From contig JBPCOI010000064.1 in NCBI GenBank assembly GCA_051000395.1, forward strand, positions 1 through 25,310: DNA of 25,310 nt, in the 5' to 3' direction. Of the stretch, positions 8,081 to 15,667 are shown piece after piece. Source of the DNA: JBPCOI01 sp051000395. Its GTDB lineage: Bacteria; Actinomycetota; Actinomycetes; Mycobacteriales; Jatrophihabitantaceae. A program made the translations under genes and the position numbers. The notes under the pieces were generated by a model, which saw only the letters and a program-made list of their open reading frames with translations, was not told where the DNA came from and did not search any database. Each line of letters starts with the position of its first letter. The stretch's first letter is position 1.

Positions 8081-8098
8081 TATAGGCCACTAGGTGGC
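8081..8098 (-). promoter_or_regulatory. Operator-like site A
   Basis: GCCACTAGGTGGC at 8086-8098 is an inverted repeat (GCCAC/GTGGC around TAG). On the minus strand the site reads GCCACCTAGTGGCCTATA. CCTAGTGG also occurs at site B, and GCCACCTAGT and CTAGTGGC occur at site C. It sits just downstream of the predicted start point of the minus-strand promoter, a place suited to repression. Binding by the GntR regulator is inferred. Confidence 0.5.
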
Positions 8099-8107
8099 GT
8101 AGTGTGA

Positions 8108-8136
8108 TGGATACCACTCATGCGTTGTGGCGTCAA
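8108..8136 (-). promoter_or_regulatory. Candidate promoter of the binding protein/amine oxidase/GMC operon
   Basis: On the minus strand TTGACG (8136-8131) and TATCCA (8113-8108) are separated by 17 bases. The -35 is close to consensus, the -10 weak. Transcription would begin near 8101, directly before operator-like site A, leaving a leader of about 115 bases. Confidence 0.45.
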
Positions 8137-8175
8137 GGTCGAGCGGGTTCCGGGTCGTGCAGCCCACTTCGAGGC

Positions 8176-8201
8176 TTGACGCTCCGGTGGTGCCGTGTAA
8201 T
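8176..8201 (+). promoter_or_regulatory. Candidate promoter of the aromatic-ring operon
   Basis: TTGACG (8176-8181) and TGTAAT (8196-8201) are spaced 14 bases apart, or 16 if TAATGT is used. The arrangement, including GTAA-Y-GTC, is the same as upstream of the permease gene (TTGACA and TGTAAC, 16859-16884). Site B follows immediately downstream. Confidence 0.45.
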
Positions 8202-8213
8202 GTCACCCACATG

Positions 8214-8235
8214 CCTAGTGGTCTACTGGCCTATC
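8214..8235 (+). promoter_or_regulatory. Operator-like site B
   Basis: The segment holds CCTAGTGG, then TGGCCTATC a few bases later. Site C at 16902-16922 has CTAGTGG and TGGCCTGTC with the same five-base spacer length between them, so the two sites align without gaps. It lies between the predicted promoter and the GTG at 8249. Confidence 0.5.
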
Positions 8236-8248
8236 ACCAGCAGCCGGT

Positions 8249-9439
8249 GTGAGTACCAGCCTTAGCTGGCCCGATGCCTGCGGCAGGGCCGCCGGCGCCG
8301 CCGCGCGGGGCGCATTGACCGGTGTGCGCGTGCTCGACCTGTCCCGGATTCTGTCCGGGCCATTCGCCACGATGGGGCTCGCCGACCTGGGCGCAGACGT
8401 GATAAAGGTCGAGGCCCCGGGCGGTGGCGATGACACTCGCCAGTGGGGACCGCCGTTCCAGGGCGATCAGGCCGCGTACTTCCTGTCGGTCAATCGAAAC
8501 AAGCGCAGCGTGGTGATCGATCTAAAGGATCCGGCGGGGGCGGAGGCGCTACGTTCCCTCGCCCGACAGGCAGACGTCCTGGTCGAGAACTTCCGTCCCG
8601 GCGTCGCCGCACGCCTGGGCCTGGGCTACGAGGACCTCAGCGCCGTCAACCCCGGTCTGGTCTATGCCTCGATCAGCGGTTTCGGGCAGACTGGCCCGGA
8701 CTCCCAGCTGCCCGGATACGACGCAATCGCGCAGGCCCGCAGCGGGATCATGAGCGTGACCGGTGAATCGGAGGGGCCGCCCCTGCGCGTAGGGATTGCC
8801 TCCGCGGACCTCGCCGCCGGCATGTGGACCATGGTCGGCGTGCTCGCCGCGCTCTACGAACGGCAGTCGAGCAAGCGCGGACAGTTGGTCGACGTCGCGC
8901 TGCTGGACGCACAGACTTCGCTGCTGACCTATGTCGCGAGTTCCTACTTCGCCACCGGCGATGTCCCGGGCCGCTACGGCGCCGCGCACCCGACCATCGT
9001 GCCCTATCAGGACTTTACGACGGCCGACTCGGCGATCATGATCGCGGTCGGCAATGATCGACTGTTCGCGGCGTTCGCGAGGGCCACAAGCCTGGACTAC
9101 CTGACCGACGACACCCGCTTCCGCACGAACGCCGACCGTGTGGACAATCGCGATGCCCTGGTGAAGATCATCTCGGAGCGCCTGCTGGAGAAGACCTCGC
9201 AGCACTGGGCCGAGATCCTGGGTCAGGCGGGCATCCCGATATCCGAGATCAACACCGTGGACAAGGCGGTCGCGGATCAGCAGCTCAGGTCCCGGCAGAT
9301 GATTCTGGACGCAGAGCACCGCACCGCCGGGCATATCCGCATGCTCGGATGCCCGGTCAAATTGTCGCGCACACCGGCGAGCCTGCGGCTGTCTCCGCCG
9401 ATGCTGGGGGAGCACACTGCGGAGGTGCTCGGACAGTGA
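8249..9439 (+). CDS. Family III acyl-CoA transferase (CaiB/BaiF)
   Basis: A 396-residue member of the CaiB/BaiF CoA-transferase family, which moves CoA from an acyl-CoA donor to a carboxylic acid through an aspartyl thioester. Visible features are GVRVLDLSRILSGPFATM (25-42), LADLGADVIKVEAPGGGD (44-61), the NRNKRS loop (83-88) and the catalytic D158 in QLPGYDAIAQARSG. The GTG at 8249 has no clear ribosome site, and homology starts at about residue 22, so a start near 8314 is possible. It opens the plus-strand operon and its stop overlaps the next start by GTGA, implying translational coupling. It probably activates the carboxylated side chain made by the oxidases, or a ring-cleavage product, as a CoA thioester. 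Family is certain; the acid is unknown. Confidence 0.9.
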   Translation: MSTSLSWPDACGRAAGAAARGALTGVRVLDLSRILSGPFATMGLADLGADVIKVEAPGGGDDTRQWGPPFQGDQAAYFLSVNRNKRSVVIDLKDPAGAEALRSLARQADVLVENFRPGVAARLGLGYEDLSAVNPGLVYASISGFGQTGPDSQLPGYDAIAQARSGIMSVTGESEGPPLRVGIASADLAAGMWTMVGVLAALYERQSSKRGQLVDVALLDAQTSLLTYVASSYFATGDVPGRYGAAHPTIVPYQDFTTADSAIMIAVGNDRLFAAFARATSLDYLTDDTRFRTNADRVDNRDALVKIISERLLEKTSQHWAEILGQAGIPISEINTVDKAVADQQLRSRQMILDAEHRTAGHIRMLGCPVKLSRTPASLRLSPPMLGEHTAEVLGQ

Positions 9440-10230
9440 CCCTGGCGAACCGTCTCGAGGAGGCCGGCGGCAGCCCGCTGGCAAAGCGCGTCTCGGTTGA
9501 ACTTCGCGGCCAGGCAGCCTTCGTCTGGCTGGGTGCGGGGCTGCGGCGCAACGCATTACGCGGCGAGGACTGGATCGAGCTGGAGCGGCTGCTTGGCACG
9601 CTGGCGGAGCGCTCCGAGGTCAAGGCCGTCGTCGTCCGCGGTGTCCAGGGCACCTTTAGCTCCGGCTCCGATCTCACCGAATGGGCGACGGCCGAGTCCC
9701 GCTACGTGGACCGCACGTTCGGTGCGATGGAATCGGCGCTGTCGTCACTGGAGCGGATGGATGCGGTCACGATCGCGGCCGTCGAGGGCGTGGCCACCGG
9801 CGCTGGCTGCGAGATCGCGCTTGCCTGTGATTTGCGGGTGATGGCTCGTTCAGCGCGTATCGGCATGCCCGTGGTCAGGCACGCGATCCGGGTCAGCCCG
9901 ATGTTCGCATTCCGGCTGAGCGATGTCGTCGGCGTGCCGCGGGCACGGGACCTGCTGCTCACCGGGCGTCTGATCGGGGCGGAGGTCGCCGATCAATGGG
10001 GCTTGGCCTCGCGGATCACCGACGATGACGCGTTCGACGAGTGCGTGACACAGCTGCTCGACTGCGTGACCGCTCAACCCCGGGGGGCGCTTGTCACGGC
10101 CAAACGCAGCACCAGCCGGCCGCTCGAGCACGCACGGGCGCACCTGCACGACTCGGACTGGCGCTATGTGGACGAGCGCGAGTTCCCCGAACGGATCATG
10201 GACTTTCTTACCCGGAGTGGACGACAGTAG
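9436..10230 (+). CDS. Enoyl-CoA hydratase/isomerase family (crotonase fold) protein
   Basis: A 264-residue crotonase-superfamily protein. GTG 9436 is chosen because it overlaps the preceding TGA (GTGA). The oxyanion-hole motif is FSSGSDLTEW (74-83), and GVATGAGCEIALACDLRV (118-135) supplies the second backbone NH and a Glu at 126. The second hydratase Glu, normally in F-G-x-P-E, is replaced: the segment reads IGMPVVRHAI, with Val146 at that place. A classical two-Glu hydratase is therefore unlikely; isomerase, hydrolase, C-C lyase or a one-Glu hydratase is possible. It surely works on the CoA thioester made by the adjacent transferase. Which reaction is unresolved. Confidence 0.88.
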   Translation: MTLANRLEEAGGSPLAKRVSVELRGQAAFVWLGAGLRRNALRGEDWIELERLLGTLAERSEVKAVVVRGVQGTFSSGSDLTEWATAESRYVDRTFGAMESALSSLERMDAVTIAAVEGVATGAGCEIALACDLRVMARSARIGMPVVRHAIRVSPMFAFRLSDVVGVPRARDLLLTGRLIGAEVADQWGLASRITDDDAFDECVTQLLDCVTAQPRGALVTAKRSTSRPLEHARAHLHDSDWRYVDEREFPERIMDFLTRSGRQ

Positions 10231-10277
10231 CCATCGGTGGTGGCCGGCCTGCCCGGCGCGAATGTGAGGAGTTACCG

Positions 10278-11657
10278 GTGATATCAACAGACAGGCTTGA
10301 CCACGCGGTCTCGTGGCGCGAGGGGGAGATTTCGCCGGAGATCTACTTCGACGAGGCGTTGTACGCGCTCGAGCTGGAGCGCATCTTCGGCGCGAGCTGG
10401 GTACCGGTGGGCCATTCCGATATGGTCCGTGACCTGGGTTCCTACGTGACGAACTATGTAGGCGAGGTCCCGGTCATCATCCTGCGCGACAAGTCCGCCA
10501 CCATCCGGGGATACATCAACCGTTGCCGGCACCGTGGCAACAAGGTCTGCCTGTTCGACCGGGGCAAGGCGCACAGCTTTACCTGCTCCTACCACGGCTG
10601 GACGTACGGACTCGACGGAGGCCTGGTCGGTGTCCCCCAGGAGCGAGACCTCTACGGCGCCGACTTCGACCGTACGCAGTGGGGCCTGGAGGAAATCAGG
10701 ATCACCGACTTTAAGGGGTTGCTGTTCGCCTCCTTGGACAAGAACATCACCCCCTTCGAGCAGTGGCTCGGCGACGACGCGCGCTGGTGGATGGAGACCT
10801 TCGTACTGGCCGGGCCCGTCGGTGGGCTTGAGGCGCTGCCGGGTTGGCACCGGTGTCGGACGCCGGGCAATTGGAAGCTCATGGCCGAGAACTTCATCGG
10901 CGACAACTACCACGTCCCGTTGACGCATGCCGGTTGGATCAGGACTGCGGCCGAGATGCGACGGCGGGACTCGGCCGACGCCATGATCACCTCACCACTA
11001 CCAATGCGTACCAAGGTGCCGACCTACGAGGTCACCGCTGGATTCGGCAGCGGCTGCCCCCTGGGTCTGGGCGCACTTGTCGCGAACGGTGAGCCCATGT
11101 ATGAACGGGACTTGGACGAGGCCAAGCGGCTCGGACCGCAGGTCGTCGAGTGGCTGCGCGATCGGCAGGACCGCATGGACAAGGCCCTGATCGAGGTCGA
11201 TCCTAAACCGTACGGCTTCATCAATGGCCTGCTGTTCCCCAACCTCGGACTGATGGGTTACGTCTCGCCGATGATCGGCCGCCACCTCATGCTCTTTCAC
11301 CCGCGAGGAACGACCGAGCACGAGGTCTGGCAGTGGACCATGGTCGAGCGCGAGGCGCCCGAGGTCGTCAAGGAGATCGCCGTCGAGCGGGTCTACAAGG
11401 GGCAGGCCATGGGCGGGATCATCGCGCCCGACGACGTGGAGAACTTCGAACGGGTCGTCGAGGCGATGCGGGCAAAGCGGACGTGGCGGTTGCCGCTGAA
11501 CTTCGAGGTCCATCTCGAGGACGACGGCGACCAGTTTCCGGGGCTGCCCGGCAACATCGGCAAGGAACCTAGCGAGGTCAACCAGCGACAGTTCTACCGA
11601 TTCTGGCTGCAGCTGATGACCCAGCAGCCCGCCGCTGCAGCAACAACGGAGGCATAG
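10278..11657 (+). CDS. Aromatic ring-hydroxylating dioxygenase, large (alpha) subunit
   Basis: This 459-residue protein is the catalytic subunit of a Rieske non-heme iron dioxygenase, which adds O2 to an arene to give a cis-dihydrodiol. The Rieske [2Fe-2S] ligands are C83/H85 (NRCRHRGN) and C103/H106 (TCSYHGWTYG). The mononuclear iron site is H212 and H217 with the bridging D209 (ENFIGDNYHVPLTH), spaced as in naphthalene dioxygenase; the third iron ligand is probably one of the Asp in IIAPDDVENF. GTG 10278 has GTGAGGA upstream; longer in-frame readings begin inside the preceding gene. The beta subunit follows after 5 bp, and ferredoxin and reductase lie at the end of the operon, so a complete multicomponent oxygenase is encoded. 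Substrate cannot be read. Confidence 0.96.
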   Translation: MISTDRLDHAVSWREGEISPEIYFDEALYALELERIFGASWVPVGHSDMVRDLGSYVTNYVGEVPVIILRDKSATIRGYINRCRHRGNKVCLFDRGKAHSFTCSYHGWTYGLDGGLVGVPQERDLYGADFDRTQWGLEEIRITDFKGLLFASLDKNITPFEQWLGDDARWWMETFVLAGPVGGLEALPGWHRCRTPGNWKLMAENFIGDNYHVPLTHAGWIRTAAEMRRRDSADAMITSPLPMRTKVPTYEVTAGFGSGCPLGLGALVANGEPMYERDLDEAKRLGPQVVEWLRDRQDRMDKALIEVDPKPYGFINGLLFPNLGLMGYVSPMIGRHLMLFHPRGTTEHEVWQWTMVEREAPEVVKEIAVERVYKGQAMGGIIAPDDVENFERVVEAMRAKRTWRLPLNFEVHLEDDGDQFPGLPGNIGKEPSEVNQRQFYRFWLQLMTQQPAAAATTEA

Positions 11658-11662
11658 GCACC

Positions 11663-12148
11663 GTGCTTAGTTTCGAAGACAAGTACCGCATCGAGGAGTT
11701 GCTGCGCCGCGAGACGCACCTGCTCGACGACCGCCGCTTCCGCGAGTGGCTCGATCTGTTCACCGACGACGTCGAGTACGTCATCCCCCTGAACGAGACG
11801 GTGCAGGGTGACGTCGAGCCGGCCGGGCATCCGATTGTCAAGGACGGCAAGGACATGCTCCTGGCTCGGGTGCTGAAGGACGAGACCGGCTTCAACCACG
11901 CCGAGACGCCGACTTCGATGACCTGCCATCTCGTGAGCAACATCGTCATCGACGAGAGTACGAAGGAGGACGCCGAGGTCCGCTCAGCGTTCATCGTCAG
12001 GCAGGGACGCAAGCTGCGCGACGAAGCGTGGTGGGTGGGCAGGCGCAGGGACCTGATGCGACGGGTGGACGACCAGTGGCGCATCGCCCACCGGGAGATC
12101 GTGCTGGACACCACTCTGTTGCCCAGAGGCATTTCGATCTTCTTCTAA
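11663..12148 (+). CDS. Aromatic ring-hydroxylating dioxygenase, small (beta) subunit
   Basis: A 161-residue protein with the NTF2/SnoaL-like cone fold of dioxygenase beta subunits, which pack with alpha subunits in an alpha3-beta3 complex. Typical segments are EELLRRETHLLDDRRFREWLDL's start at residues 8-25, FTDDVEYVIPL (31-41), THLVSN-type CHLVSNIVI (around 92-100) and the C-terminal WRIAHREIVLDTTLLP. GTG 11663 has CGGAGGC at 11648-11653 and lies 5 bp after the alpha stop. No frameshift is seen. Confidence 0.92.
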   Translation: MLSFEDKYRIEELLRRETHLLDDRRFREWLDLFTDDVEYVIPLNETVQGDVEPAGHPIVKDGKDMLLARVLKDETGFNHAETPTSMTCHLVSNIVIDESTKEDAEVRSAFIVRQGRKLRDEAWWVGRRRDLMRRVDDQWRIAHREIVLDTTLLPRGISIFF

Positions 12149-12177
12149 GAAACCCGAGAGCTTTACGGAGGACATGA

Positions 12178-13242
12178 ATGACGCACCAGCACGACCTCAG
12201 CCAGTACCGCAAGATTCAGACGGAGATGGTCGGCCGGGCTATGACGCAATGGCGCCCCTTCGTCGAGAACCAGGTCCTGCTGGTGACGGGCGGCGCGCGC
12301 GGGATCGGAAAGGTTCTTGCCGAGGGCTTCCTCGACGCCGGTGCGAAGGTGGTCTGCGCCGACCTCTCCTGGAACGGCGCGGACGAGTTCCGGGACAACC
12401 TCGACTCGTCCGGCCGGGGAATGGCTCTGGACATGGACATCACGAGCGACGCCGCGGTCAAGGCCGCGCACACCCAGGTGCTGGACCGGTTCGGGCGTGT
12501 CGACACGCTCCTGAACAACGCCGGCCTCGTCTCGGAGACCCTCTTCGCGCCCAAGGGCAAGGTTCCGACTCTGGAGACGACCGACGAGGACTGGCAGCGG
12601 ATGTTCGGGGTGAACGTTTTCGGCACCGTGCGCGTGATCCAGACGTTCGTCCCGACGATGATCTCGCAGGGGCACGGCAGCATCGTGAACGTTGTCAGCA
12701 GCGGCGTGCTCATGGAGTCAGTCGGTGGTGGTTACTTCGGCGCGCGCCCGTGGACGACCGAGATGCCCTACCAGGCCAGCAAGGCTGCGTTGACCACGTT
12801 GACGTTCTACCTGGCCGAGGAACTGAAGCGGACGGGCGTCGCGGTCAACGCCTTCATGCCCGGCCACACCCGTGCGTCCTGGTTCGACGACACCGCGCGC
12901 GCGATCAGCAGCGAAGGGCGGGTCTATGCGCTGCGGCCCATGGCGCCGCAGCACGTCCTGCCGCTTGTACTGTTCCTCGCCTCGCAGGCCGCGTCGGAGG
13001 AGCCGGCGACCGGACGCCTCTATCACGTGCCCGACTGGAACTACGACCATGGCTACGGCGGCCTGCAGTCCTGGGGTGACTACGACCTTCCGGCGGACAT
13101 CGAGGAGGGCTACCGCCGGATGGAGGCGGCCATGCCGGACTACTGGCGTTCCGGCCTGGCCCGGGCGCGCTTCGACGCCGAGCGCGTGGCGTACGCAGCG
13201 GGCATGGACAAGATCACGAGTGCCGGGGAAGGCGCGCCGTAG
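12178..13242 (+). CDS. Short-chain dehydrogenase/reductase, candidate cis-dihydrodiol dehydrogenase, with long C-terminal extension
   Basis: A 354-residue SDR with the cofactor motif TGGARGIG (37-44), LNNAG (112-116), catalytic Ser174 (NVVSSG), Tyr198 and Lys202 (YQASK). Placed right after the dioxygenase subunits, it probably oxidises the cis-dihydrodiol to a catechol with NAD+. It is longer than ordinary dihydrodiol dehydrogenases (260-280 residues): about 30 residues precede the fold, and about 80 follow it, rich in Trp, Tyr and acidic residues (HVPDWNYDHGYGG, WGDYDLPADIEEGY). ATG 12178 is used. An overlapping ATG at 12174 opens a different frame without SDR motifs. ACGGAGGAC at 12165-12173 is close upstream. 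The next gene starts 2 bp after the stop. Confidence 0.92.
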   Translation: MTHQHDLSQYRKIQTEMVGRAMTQWRPFVENQVLLVTGGARGIGKVLAEGFLDAGAKVVCADLSWNGADEFRDNLDSSGRGMALDMDITSDAAVKAAHTQVLDRFGRVDTLLNNAGLVSETLFAPKGKVPTLETTDEDWQRMFGVNVFGTVRVIQTFVPTMISQGHGSIVNVVSSGVLMESVGGGYFGARPWTTEMPYQASKAALTTLTFYLAEELKRTGVAVNAFMPGHTRASWFDDTARAISSEGRVYALRPMAPQHVLPLVLFLASQAASEEPATGRLYHVPDWNYDHGYGGLQSWGDYDLPADIEEGYRRMEAAMPDYWRSGLARARFDAERVAYAAGMDKITSAGEGAP

Positions 13243-13244
13243 TC

Positions 13245-13991
13245 GTGTACCTCACCGCCGACGACGGCATCGGGCTCTACTTCGACGATCGCGGCAGCGG
13301 CGACGCAGTCGTGATGATCCACGGAGCAGCGGGATCGGGGAAGTCCTTCGACCCACTGGCTGAACACCTGCAGCGTGATTTCCGGGTCGTGACGGTCGAC
13401 CTACGAGGGCTGTCTCGCAGCGACCGGGTCGAGGGCATCAGCGCCACCGCCTGGTGCGACGACACCGTGGCCATCGCCGATTTCCTCGAGCTGGACACCT
13501 TCCACCTGGTGGGCTGCTCGCTGGGCGCCAGGATCGCAGGGCGCATCGCGCGGGACAACGCCGGTCGGGTTGCCACCCTCGCCGTGGACGCGCCCCTGCT
13601 CGCGGTCGCGCAGAACGCCAGCAGCTCGCTAAATCGCCGTTTCGAAGATCTGAACCATGCCGCTCCGGAGGACCTGGAGAAGTGGAAGCGCTACCACGGT
13701 GAGGACTGGCGTCAGGCGGTGGCCTTCTACGGACGGGTGCGCAATGACCCTGATCTGCAGGCGCACCTGACAATCCGGCCCTGGCTGTCCGAGCTGACGC
13801 TTTCCACCTTGATAGCGAGGGGGGACATCGATGACTCGGTGCACCCCCTTGCCCACTGCACCGAGTGGCACGAGGCGCATCCCGCGTCGTGGTTGTGGAT
13901 TGCGGCCGGCACCGGCTTCTCGGTGACGCAGCGTCGACCGGCCGAGTTCGCGGATGTCTACCGGCGCTTCATAACGCACGCCGCCGGCTAA
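13245..13991 (+). CDS. Alpha/beta hydrolase fold protein lacking the usual catalytic His
   Basis: A 248-residue alpha/beta hydrolase with the oxyanion HGAAGSG (26-32), RVVTVDLRGLSRSD (47-60), nucleophile S92 in VGCSLGA and an Asp at 194 in LIARGDIDD. In meta-cleavage operons such proteins hydrolyse the C-C bond of the ring-opened product, and the next gene is the extradiol dioxygenase. The expected final His (normally in G-x-G-H before the last helix) is not there: the segment reads AAGTGFSVTQRRPAEF, placing Phe225 at the His position. No frameshift is visible. It may use another residue, do chemistry that does not need the triad, or be impaired. GTG start 2 bp after the SDR stop, so translation is coupled. 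Confidence 0.88.
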   Translation: MYLTADDGIGLYFDDRGSGDAVVMIHGAAGSGKSFDPLAEHLQRDFRVVTVDLRGLSRSDRVEGISATAWCDDTVAIADFLELDTFHLVGCSLGARIAGRIARDNAGRVATLAVDAPLLAVAQNASSSLNRRFEDLNHAAPEDLEKWKRYHGEDWRQAVAFYGRVRNDPDLQAHLTIRPWLSELTLSTLIARGDIDDSVHPLAHCTEWHEAHPASWLWIAAGTGFSVTQRRPAEFADVYRRFITHAAG

Positions 13992-14006
13992 CAATAGGGA
14001 GTTTCA

Positions 14007-14933
14007 ATGGAGCGGTCACCGGTGATCAGCCTGGGCTATCTGGTGGTGCATGCCGACCAGCCGGATGCGTGGAACAGCTTCGCTACCGGCGTGCTGGGTA
14101 TGTCGGCGCAGAAGAGAACCGACGGAACTCTGCTCCTGCGCATGGACGAGCGGGTCGCCCGGATCATCGTCAGCCCGCCGCCGCCGCGGCCGGCAGGGGC
14201 GAAGGCGCCCTTCGTGGTGGGCTGGGAGTGCCCGGGCGAGTCCGAATGGCAGCGCGCCGCAGCGGCGATCGAGAAGACCGGGGCGGCGATCTCCGCAGCA
14301 CCGGAGACGGATTGGTACACCGAAGCGTTCAGTTGTCTCGATCCCGCGGGCGTGCAGTGCGAGTTCTTTTATGGCGGCAAGGTCGACCCGGCCAACCACT
14401 TCGTCTCTGCCAGCGGCGTGAATTTCGTGACGGGCGCGCAGGGTCTGGGACACGTCACGATCAGCACGCCGGCGTGCCGCGAGGCGGTCGAATTCTACAG
14501 CGGCGTTCTGGACTTCCAGGTGCGCGAGACCAAGATCACCGGGCCGGAACGGATCTGGCGCTGGGCCTTCCTGAGCCCGAGCAAGCGTGAGCACAGCATC
14601 GCCGTGATGGACACCGGCCGCGACGGGCAGTTGATGCACGTCCTGATCGAGGTCGGGGACCTGGACTCGGTCGGGCGGGCGATGGACAAGTGCCTCGACG
14701 GAGCGGCGCCCTTGAGCGTGTCGCTGGGACGGCACTGGAACGACGAGATGGTCTCGTTCTACGTCCGCACGCCGTCCGGTTTCGAGGTCGAGTACGGCTA
14801 CGGCGGGCGCAAGATCGATTCCACTGAATGGAGCAGGCGAGCCCAGGGCGGCGGCGGCGCGGTCAGCCTGTGGGGCCACCGCATCGTCCGCCCCGACGGG
14901 ACGTTGGGCCCGCAACTCGGCAGCGGTCACTAA
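14007..14933 (+). CDS. Type I extradiol ring-cleavage dioxygenase (BphC/HsaC-like, VOC superfamily)
   Basis: This 308-residue protein has the two-domain vicinal-oxygen-chelate layout of 2,3-dihydroxybiphenyl-type dioxygenases, which meta-cleave catechols with Fe(II). The iron ligands are H149 (GLGHVTI), H211 (LMHVLIEV) and E262 (GFEVEYGYGG). The second-sphere residues H196 (REHSIAV), H243 (SLGRHWND) and Y252 (SFYVRTPSG) are also present, so it should be active. The motif often written NDHM reads NDEM, a change outside the known catalytic set. ATG 14007 is preceded by ATAGGGAG and lies 15 bp after the hydrolase stop. It replaces functionally the broken class III MhpB-like dioxygenase at the left edge, to which it is unrelated. 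Confidence 0.95.
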   Translation: MERSPVISLGYLVVHADQPDAWNSFATGVLGMSAQKRTDGTLLLRMDERVARIIVSPPPPRPAGAKAPFVVGWECPGESEWQRAAAAIEKTGAAISAAPETDWYTEAFSCLDPAGVQCEFFYGGKVDPANHFVSASGVNFVTGAQGLGHVTISTPACREAVEFYSGVLDFQVRETKITGPERIWRWAFLSPSKREHSIAVMDTGRDGQLMHVLIEVGDLDSVGRAMDKCLDGAAPLSVSLGRHWNDEMVSFYVRTPSGFEVEYGYGGRKIDSTEWSRRAQGGGGAVSLWGHRIVRPDGTLGPQLGSGH

Positions 14934-14967
14934 GCACCAATTTCCTGCTTCGGAAGGCACCTGATCC

Positions 14968-15396
14968 ATGTCGGTAAACCTGGACGCGATAGTCAACGAG
15001 ATCCAAGAGCACCTCGCGGCGGAAACCGCGCAGGACCTGGACACCCTGCTGGAGGGCATGACCAGTGACTGCTTCAACCTGGTGATCCCGGACCCGCATC
15101 GCATGTACGCCGGCCCGGAGGAAGTCGCCCGCCGCTACCGGGGCCTGTGGGCCACCTTCCCCGACCTCAGGGTCGAGATGCGGCGCATCGTTTCGGTCCA
15201 GGAGACCATCGCCGTCTCCGAGCACACACTGTCCGGGACGCATAGCGGAAGCCTCTTCGGAGTGCCGGCGACGGGCAAACAAGTCAACGTCGAGACGGCC
15301 GTTGTCTGGGACATCGTCGACGGGCGCATCCGTGGCGAGACCGTCTACTTCGACGTGGCCACCATGCTTCGTCAGGTCGGCTACCTGCCCCTGTGA
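14968..15396 (+). CDS. SnoaL-like / ester-cyclase-type NTF2-fold protein
   Basis: A 142-residue protein of the SnoaL-like group. Visible features are the N-terminal helix, YAGPEEVARRYRGLWATFPDL (around residues 47-67) and HSGSLFGVPATGKQV followed by VWDIVDGRIRGETVYFD, the usual pattern near the C-terminus. Family members include polyketide cyclases, ketosteroid-isomerase-like enzymes and many proteins of unknown role. It lies between the extradiol dioxygenase and the ferredoxin and may isomerise or cyclise a pathway intermediate. It is not a second dioxygenase beta subunit, since it lacks the THLVSN-type segment. GGAAGG at 14952-14957 precedes ATG 14968. The fold is reasonably sure; the reaction is not known. 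Confidence 0.82.
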   Translation: MSVNLDAIVNEIQEHLAAETAQDLDTLLEGMTSDCFNLVIPDPHRMYAGPEEVARRYRGLWATFPDLRVEMRRIVSVQETIAVSEHTLSGTHSGSLFGVPATGKQVNVETAVVWDIVDGRIRGETVYFDVATMLRQVGYLPL

Positions 15397-15448
15397 CGGT
15401 CCGTCGAAGCGGATCTGTCATCTACACCTGAGAGTTGGAGTGCGCGGA

Positions 15449-15664
15449 GTGGAGACCAAGACGACCTGGGCGGTCACCCTCGACCAGGAGGTGTGCCAGG
15501 GCTACGCCTGTTGTGTCATGGCCGTGCCGGCGGTGTTCGACCTGGACGACGACACCGGCAAGGCCAAGGTGATCGACAGCGAGCCCGAGGACTCGCTGCG
15601 CGCTGCGGTGGAGGGCGCGGTTCGCGGCTGCCCGGTCCACGCGATCAGGATTGAGGCTCGCTGA
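15449..15664 (+). CDS. Small [3Fe-4S]/[4Fe-4S] ferredoxin for the dioxygenase
   Basis: About 71 residues from GTG 15449 (a GTG at 15440 is also in frame). The cluster-binding pattern is CQGYACC near the start and GCPVHAI near the end, with VPAVFDLDDDTGKA between, the layout of the low-potential ferredoxins that serve actinobacterial P450s and phenanthrene-type dioxygenases. The residue at the position of the optional fourth ligand is Tyr, so [3Fe-4S] is plausible, but an extra Cys lies next to the second ligand and the cluster type is open. It is not a Rieske or plant-type ferredoxin. TTGGAG at 15435-15440 can act as ribosome site. The reductase follows after 3 bp, so the pair forms the electron chain for the oxygenase. 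Confidence 0.9.
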   Translation: METKTTWAVTLDQEVCQGYACCVMAVPAVFDLDDDTGKAKVIDSEPEDSLRAAVEGAVRGCPVHAIRIEAR

Positions 15665-15667
15665 GCG

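Noticed and set aside
7986..8117. Longer start (8117) for the first binding protein
   Set aside because: It would put 44 residues before the lipoprotein signal peptide and run through the candidate promoter and operator.
12174..13079. Alternative frame starting at ATG 12174, four bases before the SDR start
   Set aside because: It yields a Gly/Arg-rich translation without motifs, while the frame from 12178 has the complete SDR signature.
14725..14765. Suspected loss of an active-site His in the extradiol dioxygenase (NDEM instead of NDHM)
   Set aside because: Counting back from the iron ligand Glu262 and Tyr252, the catalytic His corresponds to H243 in GRHWND, which is present. The changed residue is outside the known catalytic set.
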